Shown in pieces: positions 1-10,100 of a stretch of DNA of 64,000 nucleotides. This DNA comes from an uncultured Alphaproteobacteria bacterium (GTDB taxonomy: Bacteria > Pseudomonadota > Alphaproteobacteria > MPNO01 > UBA2964). Under the pieces are notes generated by a model, which ran no database searches, had not been told where the DNA came from, and was given only the letters and a program-made list of their open reading frames with translations. The stretch lies in the NCBI GenBank assembly GCA_951812775.1, contig OX638326.1, forward strand, positions 1,934,335-1,998,334. The letters run 5' to 3'. Every line of letters starts with the position of its first letter. Within the stretch, counting starts at the first letter, position 1. Made by a program: the position numbers and the translations under genes.

Positions 1-585
1 ACTCTTCACCACTCAATATGTGTCCGGCACCCAGCATCTATCTCAGCATGGTGGCCCAGGCTACGAAACAGATTCATCCGGGACCGCTTGTTTACCTTTT
101 GACGCTCTATACGCCGCTTCGTCTGGCGGAAGAGATCTGCATGTTGGATCACATCAGCAAAGGGCGACTGGAAGTTGGCGTTGGCCGGGGCGTATCCCCC
201 TTCGAGCTTAACTTTCATCGGGTCGATCACGACGATTCAAGAAATATCTTTTTCGACGCCTATGCCTGTCTAAACGAGGCATTGACCAATGACGTATTCA
301 GCTATGAAGGCAAATACTTCACCTATGCTGCGCCATGGCGATACGGAATTCACCAAGCGTCTAAATGTCCATCACGGTGCCACCTACGAGAGCTGGGAAA
401 AAATGGAGATGGTGATTGCCGGCAGCCCGGAGACGGTCATTTCGGAGATCACCAGACAAACCGAATTTCTCGGTATCAACTATCTACTGGCCTATCTGTT
501 TTTTGGATCGATGACGCTAGAACAAGCGATGCGGTCTTTCACCCTGTTTCGCGATGAAGTGATGCCAAAACTCGCCGATCTCTAG
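1..585 (+). pseudogene. Luciferase-like flavin monooxygenase, internally deleted remnant
   Basis: The gene enters from the left edge. The first part, read to about base 340, has typical luciferase-like monooxygenase text: a stretch ending GPLVYLLTLYTPLRLAEE, then GRLEVGVGRG and YEGKYFTY. The frame then changes, and the rest (about 335-585) is a family C-terminus with MVIAGSPETV and a TLFRDEVMPKL end. The family is usually 320-350 residues; here roughly 120-150 central residues are missing and the two halves are out of frame. Intact members oxidise diverse substrates with reduced flavin or F420. The gene ends three bases before the stop of the convergent DUF427 gene. I infer a dead gene produced by a deletion. 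Confidence 0.8.
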
Positions 586-588
586 GCG

Positions 589-1398
589 TTATTTTTTCCA
601 TTTCGTCTCAGGTTTCGGCAACTCTTCTCCGTCGAGAAACATCGCATTGATTGTATTCTCACTGTAAAAACAGATCAAGTCTTTGATCCGCGGACATTCA
701 GGCAAGACCTCACGATAGCACCAGGCAATATCTTCAAAGCTCTCACCATTCACCGTTGCTGAAAAATAGCTGGCGCGCCCTTTATATGGGCATACCGACT
801 TTGTTTCGGTTGGCGACAGCAAATCCATGCGCACATCCTTTTCAGGAATATAAAAACGCAGCGGATGGTTGCCTTCAAAAGCGAACATGGAATTTGTCGT
901 TTCTGCCACCATCTCACCACCAAGCACAACTTTCACTGGACGGTGTGACGGAACAGTATCGAGGCGCTTCTTGGGATCGCGGGCATGGCCAAAAATCTGC
1001 TCGTCTTCTTCCCACCATTCATCGACACGATTCCAGTAAAAGGCGACGTAATCCTTGATCGCTAGCATCTCGTCATAGGGATCACGATACGACCACATCA
1101 CATTCTCTTCGGTACGATCTTCTACCGTGAGCGTCCAATAGGATGCAGTGCCTTTATAGCCACAATGGGAAGTGTGTTCCGTTGCAGTAAACAAATCCAT
1201 TTGGACGTCGCTCATCGGAAAATAAAGCGCAGGTACATGTCCATCCTCGCGCATCAGCATGACATTGGTGGAATCGACGATGACCTCATCGTTGAATTTG
1301 ATCCGAATGCGCCGCGGGCTAGGCTCAAAATCCAAAACCTTGTCTGGATTCTTGACAAACCCTGGCGCTTTGCCGGGCCCTGTTCCTGCTCCATCCAT
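589..1398 (-). CDS. Tandem DUF427 domain protein
   Basis: This 269-residue protein carries two DUF427 domains in series. The first has NVMLMREDGHVPALYFP followed by HTSHCGYKGTASYW; the second has NSMFAFEGNHPLRFYIP followed by VCPYKGRASYF. The family is a small beta-rich fold of unknown biochemical role that is often duplicated in one chain. I chose the ATG at 1398 because AGGGAG lies six bases upstream; the ATG at 1404 has almost no spacing to it, although the frame stays open further upstream. The gene is divergent from the Nudix gene, with about 97 bases between the starts, and no lesion is visible. Confidence 0.75.
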   Translation of the reverse strand: MDGAGTGPGKAPGFVKNPDKVLDFEPSPRRIRIKFNDEVIVDSTNVMLMREDGHVPALYFPMSDVQMDLFTATEHTSHCGYKGTASYWTLTVEDRTEENVMWSYRDPYDEMLAIKDYVAFYWNRVDEWWEEDEQIFGHARDPKKRLDTVPSHRPVKVVLGGEMVAETTNSMFAFEGNHPLRFYIPEKDVRMDLLSPTETKSVCPYKGRASYFSATVNGESFEDIAWCYREVLPECPRIKDLICFYSENTINAMFLDGEELPKPETKWKK

Positions 1399-1495
1399 AT
1401 CCATCTCCCTAATAGAAGACAAAATGATGCGCCGGATTTCTGGTCCCGGCAAGCATCCTTCGACGACGCCCCAGAAAAGGACCATACTGTGACAA

Positions 1496-1972
1496 ATGAT
1501 CAATTTTAGAAAACAGTCTCAGAGTGTCGGCGAACGTCTGCTCGATGCAACAATCAGATTTATCTACCGCAGCGGTTTCCCGGTACTCGTCTTTTTGCGG
1601 CGTATCGGATTTCCCAAAAAACCGGGCGTTGCGGTCGTCATCTGGCACAATCATCAGGTATTGGCTGTTCAACATTCTTATATTCGAGGATTGGGACTTC
1701 CAGGTGGCGCCATCGATCCTGGAGAGTTACCAAAAGAAGCCGCTGTTCGCGAAATGCAGGAAGAGTTGGGGTTAGACCTAAATGCAGGCGACCTTCAACC
1801 TTGTAGCACTCTCAGAAACACCGAAGTTTATCGCATTACGCTCAAGACGTTGCCCGATATCCACGTTGATAACCGAGAGATCGTCGAAGCTTTCTTCATG
1901 GACCCTGAAGAGCTGATTTCCAGAGTCTCTCGCTATGCCGATATTCTCGAGCCACCGCCGGTATCTGAATAA
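1496..1972 (+). CDS. Nudix hydrolase
   Basis: This 158-residue protein contains a full Nudix box: GAIDPGE, seven residues, then REMQEELGL, matching GX5EX7REUXEEXGU. The two Glu residues of REMQEE would bind the metal. Nudix enzymes hydrolyse a nucleoside diphosphate linked to another moiety; the substrate cannot be read from the sequence. About 45 N-terminal residues with a hydrophobic patch (FPVLVFL) precede the domain. No good ribosome-binding site precedes the ATG, so the start is uncertain. The reading frame is clean. Confidence 0.8.
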   Translation: MINFRKQSQSVGERLLDATIRFIYRSGFPVLVFLRRIGFPKKPGVAVVIWHNHQVLAVQHSYIRGLGLPGGAIDPGELPKEAAVREMQEELGLDLNAGDLQPCSTLRNTEVYRITLKTLPDIHVDNREIVEAFFMDPEELISRVSRYADILEPPPVSE

Positions 1973-2037
1973 CGAGGGATTTCTAGTCCGCCAAAGTTTG
2001 CTAGAACATTTCCAGTAAATAGCAGGAGTTTCTTCCG

Positions 2038-4360
2038 ATGAATTTTAGCGTTGGCCAACCGGTGCCAAGAACCGAAGATCTACGTTTTCTAACTGGTCGC
2101 GGTACCTATATAGACGACATCAATCTGCCTCACATGGCGCATGCTGCGATTGTCTATGCGCAGGTTCCCAACGCTGTGATCACTAATGTCGACACTGCAG
2201 AGGCAGAAGCAATGCCCGGTGTCCTTGCTGTGCTTACGGGGCAACAGGCCAAGGAAGACGATATCGGCGGCATCCCACCCAACTATCTGCCGCAAATGAT
2301 GGGATTGTCTGATGGCTACCGCACAGAACAACCCATTATCGTACAGGATCGAATAAGGTTTGTAGGGGAACGCATTGCCATTGTGATCGCCGACTCCGAA
2401 ATTCAGGCGCGCGATGCCGCTGCCTCGGTTACCGCAGAATTTGAAATCCGCGATGCCGTCACGACCGCTGAATCCGCAATCGCGGAGGGAGCACCGCTCG
2501 TCCATGAGGGTGCGGCAAACAACATTGCCGCCGACATTCACTTTGGTAATGAAACCGCGAGTACCCAAGCATTTGAGCAGGCAGCGCACGTCGTAGAGAT
2601 AGAGCTGCAACAAAACCGTCTTGCCTGTGTGTCCGTGGAAACACGCGGCACGATTGGCGATTACAACGCGGCTGACGACCGGTACACGCTTTATACCAGT
2701 GGCCAGGGGCCACATATGACGCGCAGTTCTGTCGCCCAGAATGTCCTTAAAATTCCGGAATCGCGGCTGCGCGTCATCTCAAAAGATGTCGGCGGTGGGT
2801 TTGGCATGAAGGGGGCCACCTACCCCGAGGATGCGTTGGTGCTGTGGGCATCCAAAAGGGTCGGACGCCCTGTCAAATGGATCAGTGACCGATCCGAAGC
2901 CATGCTGTCCGATAATCAGGGACGCGACCAGGTCCTGGAAGGATCGCTCGCGCTCGATGAGAACGGCAAGTTTCTCGCGTTGCGATGGCGCGCCATGCAA
3001 AATGCCGGGAGCTATATCCCCGGATCTGGCTACATCCCGCTGGTTTTTTCGCTCCGTATCGCCCCGTCAGCTTATGACATCCCAGTGATCGATATTGCGA
3101 GCCGTCATATTTTCACCAACACCACGCCGACCTCGGCCTATCGGGGCGCCGGCCGACCGGAAGGTATCTATGCGCTGGAACGGCTGATTGATAAAGCCGC
3201 CATTGCAACCGGCATCGATCGTGTTGAATTGCGGCGGAAAAACATGATTCAACCGGATTCCCTACCCTACACGACTCATACCCGCTTCATATATGACTCC
3301 GGCGATTTTGCAGGCGTGCTCGACAAATGTGTAGCGCTGGCGGATTGGGACGGGTTTTCAGGAAGAAAATCGGCCAGCGAAGCAAATGGCTTAAAACGCG
3401 GTATTGGAATTTCCTACTACATTGATGATTGCGGCAATTTCAACGAACGCGCTGATATCCGCTTCGACCCCAGTGGATCCTGCACGATTTTCGCGGGAAC
3501 CTTCAGCCACGGCCAAGGCCATGCCACCGTTTATGCCCAAATGGTGGCTGACTGGCTGGGCATCCCCTTTGACACAATCCAGCTTGAACAAGGGCGATAC
3601 GGCCAGTGTTGCTGCCGGTCGCGGAACGGTCGCGTCACGGAGCATGGTCTTGGGCGGCAGCGCGATGCGTCATGCGGCGGATGCGGTAATCGAGAACGGC
3701 AAAAGATTCGCCGCACACCTCATGGAGGCTGACGCAACCGACATCGAATTTTCCGATGGCGTTTTCACGATTGCCGGCACAGATCGCTCGATGCCAATTA
3801 CTGAGGTGGCAAAAGCTTCTTTTAGACCGGCAGGAATCCCTGCAGAACTCGGTGTGGGGCTTGATGGTACAGGCGCCTATGCCGCCGTACAGCCCAGCTT
3901 TCCCAATGGATGTCATATTTGCGAGGTAGAGATCGACCCGGAGACAGGTCTGCTGACACTCGACAAATATGCGGTCATCGATGATATCGGCGTCGTCATC
4001 AACCCGATGCTTGCCGATGGCCAGATTCACGGTGGTATCGCCCAGGGTGTCGGACAGGCGCTTACGGAAGAGGTCATCTTTGATGCGGAGTCCGGACAGC
4101 TCATGACGGGGTCGTTGATGGATTATGCGATGCCCTTCGCAGATACGCTGCCGTCATTCGATATGGCGTTTCATGAAGTTCCCTGTCAATCCAACCCCAT
4201 CGGCGTAAAAGGTGCCGGGGAAGGTGGTACAGTAGGAGCAACACCCGCCGTCATCAGCGCCATCCTGGATGCCCTAGCACCGTTGGGGGTTGAGGACATG
4301 GCAATGCCCGCGACCTCTCAACGCATATGGCAGGCCATCGAAAACGCGCGGCACCCCTAG
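2038..4360 (+). pseudogene. CoxL-like molybdopterin hydroxylase large subunit, one-base frameshift
   Basis: Two frames together give a protein of about 775 residues of the xanthine oxidase/CO dehydrogenase large-subunit family. Visible features are the N-terminal VPRTEDLRFLTGRGTYIDDI, the GQGPH loop, the active-site loop AYRGAGRPEG, SHGQGH, and near the C-terminus GVKGAGEGGTVGATPA with the catalytic Glu. The loop is AYRGAGR, not AYRCSFR, so this is form II and need not oxidise CO. The frames meet at the GGG run 3592-3594: removing one G gives QLEQGDTASVAAGRG without a break. AGGAG at 2024-2028 supports the ATG at 2038. No medium or small subunit lies beside it. It is either a recent pseudogene or a homopolymer error. 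Confidence 0.85.
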
Positions 4361-4421
4361 CGCTTTTCGATCTGGTCCGGTACAAACGCGCAACGTTAAA
4401 ACTGAAAGTGCGGAGAACATA

Positions 4422-5414
4422 ATGGCAGACATCAAACTGACCATGGCGATGAACCAATATGATCATGTTCAGGACATGGCGACCGGCCGGGTAAAGCCAG
4501 AAGGCATCGACTTAACCGTCATAAATCATGGACCGGAAGAAATCTTTCATCGGTTCCTTTTCAGCCAGGAATGGGAAATTTCTGAAATTTCGATGGGCAT
4601 GAGCACGTCGTGGATTTCACGTGGTGATGCCCCGTTTGTCCTGATCCCGATCTTTCCCTCCCGTGTTTTCCGTCATTCTTCGATCTATATGCTCAAGGAT
4701 GGCCCGGTAAAGACCGATGCTAACCTCAAAGGAAAACGCATCGGTGTTCCCGAATGGGGTCAAACAGCTGGTATCTATACAAGAGGCTGGATGGAACATA
4801 CCGCCGGTGTGCCGCTCAGCAGCGCGACATGGTTCCAGTCCGGGATCAATGACTCTGGCCGTCAGGAAGCCTCACAACTGAACCTTCCTGATGATATCGA
4901 TCTGACGATCGTTACCGACCGGTCCCTGATGCAAATGATGTTTGATGGAGATCTGGATGTGGCGTTCTCCGCACGCCCGCCGAATGAGTTTCTTGCCGGC
5001 GATCCTCGCGTGGCGCAGCTTTATCCCAACTACCGGGAAGAAGAGGAAAATTACTTTAACGAAACCGGCATTTTTCCGATCATGCACACCGTCGCCATCC
5101 GCCGCGATGTCTTTGAGAAAGAGCCCTGGGTCGCGCAAAATATGATGACGGCCTTTGAGGAAGCTAAAGCGCGCAGTTTTGACAGGATTGCCAACTTCAC
5201 CGTATCTCAACTCCCCATCGCCTGGTCATACTATGATGGGCTAGAGAGTAATCGTAAAATGTTCGGTGAAGAGCAATGGCCTTACGGCATCGACTCAAAC
5301 CGCACAACGTTGGAAGCGTTCCTGCAGTTTGGCTACGAGCAAGGTACCCTGCACAAGAAACTCGAAGTCGAGGATATCTTCCCCGAAGAAGTCCGTCACC
5401 ACTTCAAGTTATAG
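4422..5414 (+). CDS. 4,5-dihydroxyphthalate decarboxylase-like protein
   Basis: This 330-residue protein resembles 4,5-dihydroxyphthalate decarboxylase (Pht5) and related periplasmic-binding-fold proteins. It has a family-like start (AMNQYDHVQDMATGRVKPEG), then PEEIFHRFLF, WEISEISMG and, mid-protein, LKGKRIGVPEWGQTA. There is no clear signal peptide, which favours a cytoplasmic enzyme over a transport receptor. The start at 4422 has CGGAG at 4411-4415. It lies 60 bases after the CoxL-like gene on the same strand and may be co-transcribed with it in an aromatic or carboxylate pathway; that role is inference. The frame is intact. Confidence 0.65.
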   Translation: MADIKLTMAMNQYDHVQDMATGRVKPEGIDLTVINHGPEEIFHRFLFSQEWEISEISMGMSTSWISRGDAPFVLIPIFPSRVFRHSSIYMLKDGPVKTDANLKGKRIGVPEWGQTAGIYTRGWMEHTAGVPLSSATWFQSGINDSGRQEASQLNLPDDIDLTIVTDRSLMQMMFDGDLDVAFSARPPNEFLAGDPRVAQLYPNYREEEENYFNETGIFPIMHTVAIRRDVFEKEPWVAQNMMTAFEEAKARSFDRIANFTVSQLPIAWSYYDGLESNRKMFGEEQWPYGIDSNRTTLEAFLQFGYEQGTLHKKLEVEDIFPEEVRHHFKL

Positions 5415-5430
5415 GAGATCGCTCTTCCGG

Positions 5431-5880
5431 TCAGCGCCGGGCTTGAGCTCGGTTTTGACCTGGCAGCTTGCCTTTTAATCGCAGTACATACGAAATCACT
5501 TCCGCCACAGCCTTATAATGTTCGGTTGGGATTTCATCGCCAATCTCGACAGTCGCATGTAATGCTCGTGCTAGTGGTGGATTCTCCATAATCGGAATAT
5601 CGTTTTCATTCGCTACTTCGCGAATACGTTGGGCGACATGATCTGCACCCTTTGCCAGCACGACCGGCGCGGTCATTGTGTCTAAATCATATTTGAGTGC
5701 CACCGCAAAATGTGTCGGGTTGGTCACCACAACGGACGCTTCTGGTACGGCCTGCATCATGCGTTGCTGAACTCTTTCACGCCGAATTTGGCGCAACCTG
5801 CCGCGAATTTGCGGATCGCCTTCTGACTGCTTCATCTCGTCCTTAATGTCCTGACGGGACATCCGCATTTGCTTGGTGTG
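5431..5880 (-). pseudogene. flhB: flhB, C-terminal cytoplasmic fragment
   Basis: This is the cytoplasmic domain of FlhB, the substrate-specificity switch of the flagellar export apparatus. The piece begins MRMSRQDIKDE, the conserved linker after the membrane domain, and contains the autocleavage motif NPTH at its residues 50-53, followed by FAVALKY. Upstream the frame runs into the island end (5869-5880). The membrane half lies at 23864-24526. Joining the pieces at the shared 12-base sequence gives one 366-codon frame through HTKQ-MRMSR, so this half has no other lesion. It now lacks its own start and would not be translated as FlhB. Confidence 0.93.
5869..5880. repeat. Left attachment repeat of the island
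   Basis: The 12 bases TTGCTTGGTGTG match the right-end copy TTGCTTAGTGTG except at one position. On the minus strand both read as the flhB codons for His-Thr-Lys-Gln (ACC versus ACT for Thr), so the difference is silent. This is what is expected for the crossover core of a tyrosine recombinase that targets flhB. Confidence 0.85.
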
Positions 5881-6054
5881 AACCCTTCAAAACAGGGAAG
5901 CTGAGTTTCAGCCCCTTGCATAGCGCATCCATTTCCTCACGATAGGCCAATAAATACAGCAAGTTGCACGTGCGCTCAAGTGGAAAACATACGCAATGCT
6001 CATAGGTAAGCGGGCACATTTCAAAGGTAAAAAGTTGCATTTTCGGAGGAACAT

Positions 6055-6153
6055 ATGCACGGACTAAGCATTACTGGAAGCGGCTGTGATGTTGATATTA
6101 GTCTGGGTAAGCATATGTGTAATACACAAAGCATGTCCGTGGACAGTCCGTAG
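6055..6153 (+). CDS. Possible 32-aa leader peptide
   Basis: A 33-codon frame (MHGLSITGSGCDVDISLGKH then about 12 more residues) starts four bases after a near-perfect GGAGG at 6046-6050 and ends in the inverted-repeat region before the MobC-like genes. It has no recognisable domain. The strong ribosome-binding site is the only support. It may be a leader peptide or chance. Apart from this and the repeats, I see nothing in 5881-6214. Confidence 0.25.
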   Translation: MHGLSITGSGCDVDISLGKHMCNTQSMSVDSP

Positions 6154-6160
6154 CTTACCC
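6105..6160. other. Inverted repeats, candidate transfer origin
   Basis: Three nested or adjacent inverted repeats sit just upstream of the mobilization genes: GGGTAAGC (6105-6112) with GCTTACCC (6153-6160), TGTGT (6116-6120) with ACACA (6124-6128), and TGTCC (6134-6138) with GGACA (6141-6145). Such clusters next to relaxosome accessory genes are typical of oriT or of an autoregulatory operator. Which of the two applies cannot be decided from sequence alone. Confidence 0.4.
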
Positions 6161-6214
6161 ATTTTTGGACACCTGCATATATCTATCAGGGCTTACACAT
6201 AACAGGAGCAGGCC

Positions 6215-6556
6215 ATGCAAGGCAACTCGGTCAGAAAGCAAAGGGCGGTAAAAGCGACCGATAGCGAGTGGGACATCGTCCGGGCACGCGCTAAGGCCGC
6301 GCGGATGTCGGCGAGCGGCTATGTCGTCCAGCGCGCGCTGGCCCCCGCATGGCCCTCCGGGCCATCTCTTGCGACACTCTCGGCGCGGCTGTATAGGATC
6401 GAGTCCGCTGTCCTGACGCTGTGTGAAGTGGAGCGGATGCGGCTGGCGGAGCGCGGGGAAGATGACGGCTGGACGGCGGCCCTTTGCAGGGTCGAGTTGC
6501 GGCTGCGCACGGACCCGACGCTCTCGGGCGCAGCAGAGGATGGAGTTTCGAGATGA
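6215..6556 (+). CDS. MobC-like relaxosome accessory protein
   Basis: This 113-residue protein has the ribbon-helix-helix signature of plasmid mobilization proteins: a short basic beta segment (VKATDSEWDIVRARAKAARM) followed by SASGYVVQRAL. Such proteins bind oriT and help load the relaxase. The start has AGGAG at 6204-6208 with six bases of spacing. The Arg- and Ala-rich, GC-rich coding style differs from the flagellar genes. It lies directly downstream of the inverted repeats and upstream of a second protein of the same kind. The C-terminal half is low in recognisable features. Confidence 0.6.
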   Translation: MQGNSVRKQRAVKATDSEWDIVRARAKAARMSASGYVVQRALAPAWPSGPSLATLSARLYRIESAVLTLCEVERMRLAERGEDDGWTAALCRVELRLRTDPTLSGAAEDGVSR

Positions 6557-6629
6557 AGAGGGGGCCGTCCAGCTTCTCTACCGCCTGCATAACGGAGAGC
6601 TTTCTTCAGACATGATGGACCTCAAATGA
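6540..6629 (+). CDS. Possible 29-aa bridging peptide
   Basis: A short frame beginning MEFRDEEGAVQLLYRLHNGE starts inside the last codons of the upstream MobC-like gene, and its TGA overlaps the ATG of the next gene (ATGA at 6626-6629). The arrangement would allow translational coupling across the 69-base gap between the two larger genes. The amino-acid composition is protein-like, but no homologue is recognised and there is no clear ribosome-binding site of its own. Confidence 0.3.
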   Translation: MEFRDEEGAVQLLYRLHNGELSSDMMDLK

Positions 6630-7081
6630 CGCAGGTGGAGAAGAAGACATTCTACATCTCCTGCACCGACGGGGAATGGGCGGAAGCGAAGCGGCGGGCC
6701 GCTGCCGTCGGGATGAAAACGTCGCCTTACCTTGTGGAGCGGGCGCTGAATGCGGACCTGTCGATTTTCGGTGACCGCCCGGAGCCGCTGGTGCTGAGCG
6801 CTGAAGACCAGAGCCGCATGTGCAGCCAGATCAACTTTATGATGAGTATAATCGAGCCCTCTTCTGCGTGGATGGAGAAACTCGCCAACCAGGTCGCCTT
6901 CCTGCGCGATGCGAAGGTGACGGAATTGATCTCCGAAGGCAGGTTCAACGAGCTTTTCCTCGCGTTCGAGACGCTCTTCGGGCCGGAACAGGCGGAAGCC
7001 CTTCTGGCAAAGGCCGTGAAAGACTGGTACGGGGCGAAGTCGTTCGAGGTGAAAGTTCGAGGCCCAACACGCCGCATGTGA
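6626..7081 (+). CDS. Second MobC-like mobilization protein
   Basis: This 151-residue protein repeats the plan of the upstream gene: a short basic strand (KKTFYISCTDGEWAEAKRRA) then AAVGMKTSPYLVERAL, a ribbon-helix-helix pattern seen in MobC or CopG-like relaxosome proteins. The C-terminal two thirds are mainly helical (for example FNELFLAFETLFGPEQAEALL) and unassigned. The ATG overlaps the stop of the 29-codon frame. It is convergent with the broken relaxase. Paired accessory proteins suggest the element once formed its own relaxosome. Confidence 0.55.
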   Translation: MTQVEKKTFYISCTDGEWAEAKRRAAAVGMKTSPYLVERALNADLSIFGDRPEPLVLSAEDQSRMCSQINFMMSIIEPSSAWMEKLANQVAFLRDAKVTELISEGRFNELFLAFETLFGPEQAEALLAKAVKDWYGAKSFEVKVRGPTRRM

Positions 7082-7123
7082 TGCACTGTTCGTTGAGGTG
7101 TCCGTCAGATCAAGTCTGAGCCT

Positions 7124-10100
7124 TTACATTTCAAGACCCATGGAGCGGGACGGACCCCAGCTTCTGGTCAGGGCCCGCTCACGCGCCCGCGTTGCTATTT
7201 CACGTTCCACCCTCACGGCATGTGCGGCCTCGACCTTTTTTCTTACAGGCGCGTCGTGCTTGATCTTCTCGGAGACCGAGGCCGCCGTCTCGCGCAGCCG
7301 CTCTTCAAGTCCGGGAACCCTTGCAAGATGAGGGCCGTATCATTCCTTGTTGGACAGGACGCGCCGGACATCTTCTAGGCTGCTCTTTGTCTCACGTTCC
7401 CACCGATGGTAAGGATGCATCTCCGCCACGAAGCGCTCACCGCCGTCCTCCCACTGTCGCAGAGCCTTGGTGAGATCGCTGTCAACGGCTTTGACAAAGG
7501 CTTGTGCGTAACGCATGTCGTCGCGCACCGCCAGTTCTCGCACCGCCAGCGTATTCCTTCCCGGTCCCACAATCATCCGTTCGCCCAGACCTTCGAAGAA
7601 GGTGTCGTAACCCTCGACAAAGAAGCGGTGGCATCCCTGCGCGTCCGCCCTGTCGTTGATCTCCTCCAAAATCCCGAGACGTCGCGCCTCAAGGCCGCAG
7701 CCATCAAGCGAGGCAATGATGCGCTCCACCGCCCTCTCAAGCGTCTGGCGATCATCCGGGGAAAGAAGCGCTTCTGCTGCAAGACACTTTCCTCTTTCGA
7801 TCATGTTCGGGGCGGACCTTGCCCAACGCCCGTAGCTGGTGAGCCGGCCCCGGTCGAGCGGCCTGTCCGGTCGCCATCGCGCGGCCCTTTTGATTATTTT
7901 CCACCGTCTGGCGTCAAACGCGATCACCTCGTTCACAGCCTGCCTCAGCCTGCGATCCCTCGCCTCCAGTTCTGGCAGAGCCGCAAGGTCGGGGGGAAGG
8001 TCGTACCCGAAGTCCGTGAGCCGTTCCATGAAGTGACCGTACCCCGCAACCTGGAACGAATAGCAGCCTTGCCGTTCTGCCTCTGCCTCCAGCGACTTCC
8101 AGCTTTTCCGCAGGTCCTGCGCCCGGTCTCCACGGCATACCGTTCATTCAAAGTGAACAGGGCGGACAACACTGACCCGAGAACGCCTTCGGTCTGCGCC
8201 CTGTGGGTCAGGCGGTCGTCGGCGATCAATTCCTCCGCCTCGGCCATTGCCCTGCTCGTGGACTCCTCGGGCGGCTGCGCTGTCTTCGCGCCGTTCGCAG
8301 TCCTTCGCGTGCTCGACCGTGGCCTTGGGGAGAGCCCCAGGGTACTGTTCGGCGATAGCGTGCGTCCGCGCCGTCCGGGCCTCCCGGCTGATCCCGGTCC
8401 CTCAGCGTTCCAGCCGGTATACGAGTTGCTCCGTATCGTCGGTCAGCAGCACAAACCCGTCGCGCGCGGCTCATCTCAACGTAGAGCAGCGCACGGTCCG
8501 TCATCATGCTGTCTGCATCCAGAACCGCGATCACGTTGTCCGTCGTCATACCCTGCGCACGATGCACCGTCGATGTCCAGGCGTGGTCGATGTGCCGCAG
8601 CCGGTCATCTTCAAGCAGCGGCTCCAGCCGCCGCCCGTCAGCAAGCCGGATGCGCAGGCGCTTCCGCCCGATCTCTCCGATCCTCCCGCGCTCGCCATTC
8701 ACTACCCCGAGGTTCCTGAGATTGCGCGTGAAGACGATCTCGTCCCCCGCTCTCAACTCAATCGGGCGCGTCTCGAAGACGGACACATTGTACGCGGCGT
8801 TTCCCGACGGCTTGAACCCGCCGGAGACGCCGCGTCGTTCCAGCGCGATCCGGTCCTTGTCGCTGCCCGTGACCCGCCACGCCTCCCCCTCCTTGCAGCC
8901 GTAAACGTCGCGGTTGGGGACAACGATGTCGCCCGCGCGGTAGCTCATGGGGTCGGCGGCCAGAACACGGGTCAGGCGGCGGTCCACAAGGCGATCGATC
9001 TCAAGCGTCCGACCAGCGAGCAGCCCCTACACCGCGTTGATCTCTTCCCGCTGCCCGTGGGTCAATGCGAGGAGCATGGTTCGCCTGCGCGCGTCCGGTG
9101 GAAGCGCAAGCCAGAGCTGCGCCGCCGTCTCCGCCAGCCTGTCAGGGGGAAGTTCCCTCACGTCGCTACCGAGGCTCTGAACGGCGAGGTCCGCGTCTCC
9201 CGCAATCATATGCGTGACGGCAGCCTTGAGGTCCGTCGAGCGTTGCCGGAGCACATCGTCCATGCGGGCCGTCGCCATGCCCACCTCTTGCAGGAGACGG
9301 AACGGCTGCCCCGCCTCGACGGACCAAAGCTGGAGCCTGTCGCCGACAAGCGCAAGCCGGGCGGCTCCGATCCTCTCGGCGACGCGCTGGAGATCGCGCA
9401 TCTGGACCGTACCGATCATGGACGCTTCGTCCACCACGATCACGGCACCCCGGAACCGCCCACGGACCTCCTGAAGATCAGGGCCATCACCAAGATGCCC
9501 ATACCGTGCGAGCATCCATTGCAGCGTGGTTGTGCCAATCCCGGTTTCAAGCGCAAGGACACGTGCGGCTGCCGAGGACGGGGCCAACCCGATCACCGAA
9601 CGGTCCCCTGCAAGCCGGACGACCTCCTTTAGCATACGGATCTTGCCCGTACCTGCGAACCCTTGAACCCCGACGATCCTGTTTTCGGAGAGCAGGATCG
9701 TTCGGACAGCGTTGCGCTGGCCGTCCGTCAGCAACGTGGCGTCAAGTTGTGCGGTGACGTCCTGCGCGTTTGCCAGTGGCGCAGACCGTCCCTTCCCGCA
9801 TGGCGGCGATCACGGTGCGTTCCGCCCGAAGGGTCTGACGCGTGGTCATGTCGCCGGAGGTCGTGTCCACCAGGTGCCTGTCGCGGCGCAGCCGGTCGAT
9901 GGCTGCCTCCAACTCCTCATGCGAATGTCGTCCCGGTTCGCGCCCCAGTGCGGCGGCGAGAAGGTCGGTGCGACGGAAGACGCATTGGCGCTCCTCAAGA
10001 TGGTCCATGGCATGCCAGACAGCTTCCAGCGGTGATAACACCGCATTCATCTGCGCAGATTCTGCTGTCCGGGACCTTGGTTCCTCGACGAGGCCGAGGC

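Noticed and set aside
5843-6040. 65-codon minus-strand frame crossing the left island end
   Set aside because: It reads through the attachment repeat into flhB in the wrong frame, has no ribosome-binding site and shows no domain.
7406-9632. Very long open frames on the plus strand across the relaxase
   Set aside because: Their translations are Arg-, Ser- and Pro-rich with no domain, and the minus strand carries clear relaxase and helicase motifs. They reflect GC-rich codon bias.
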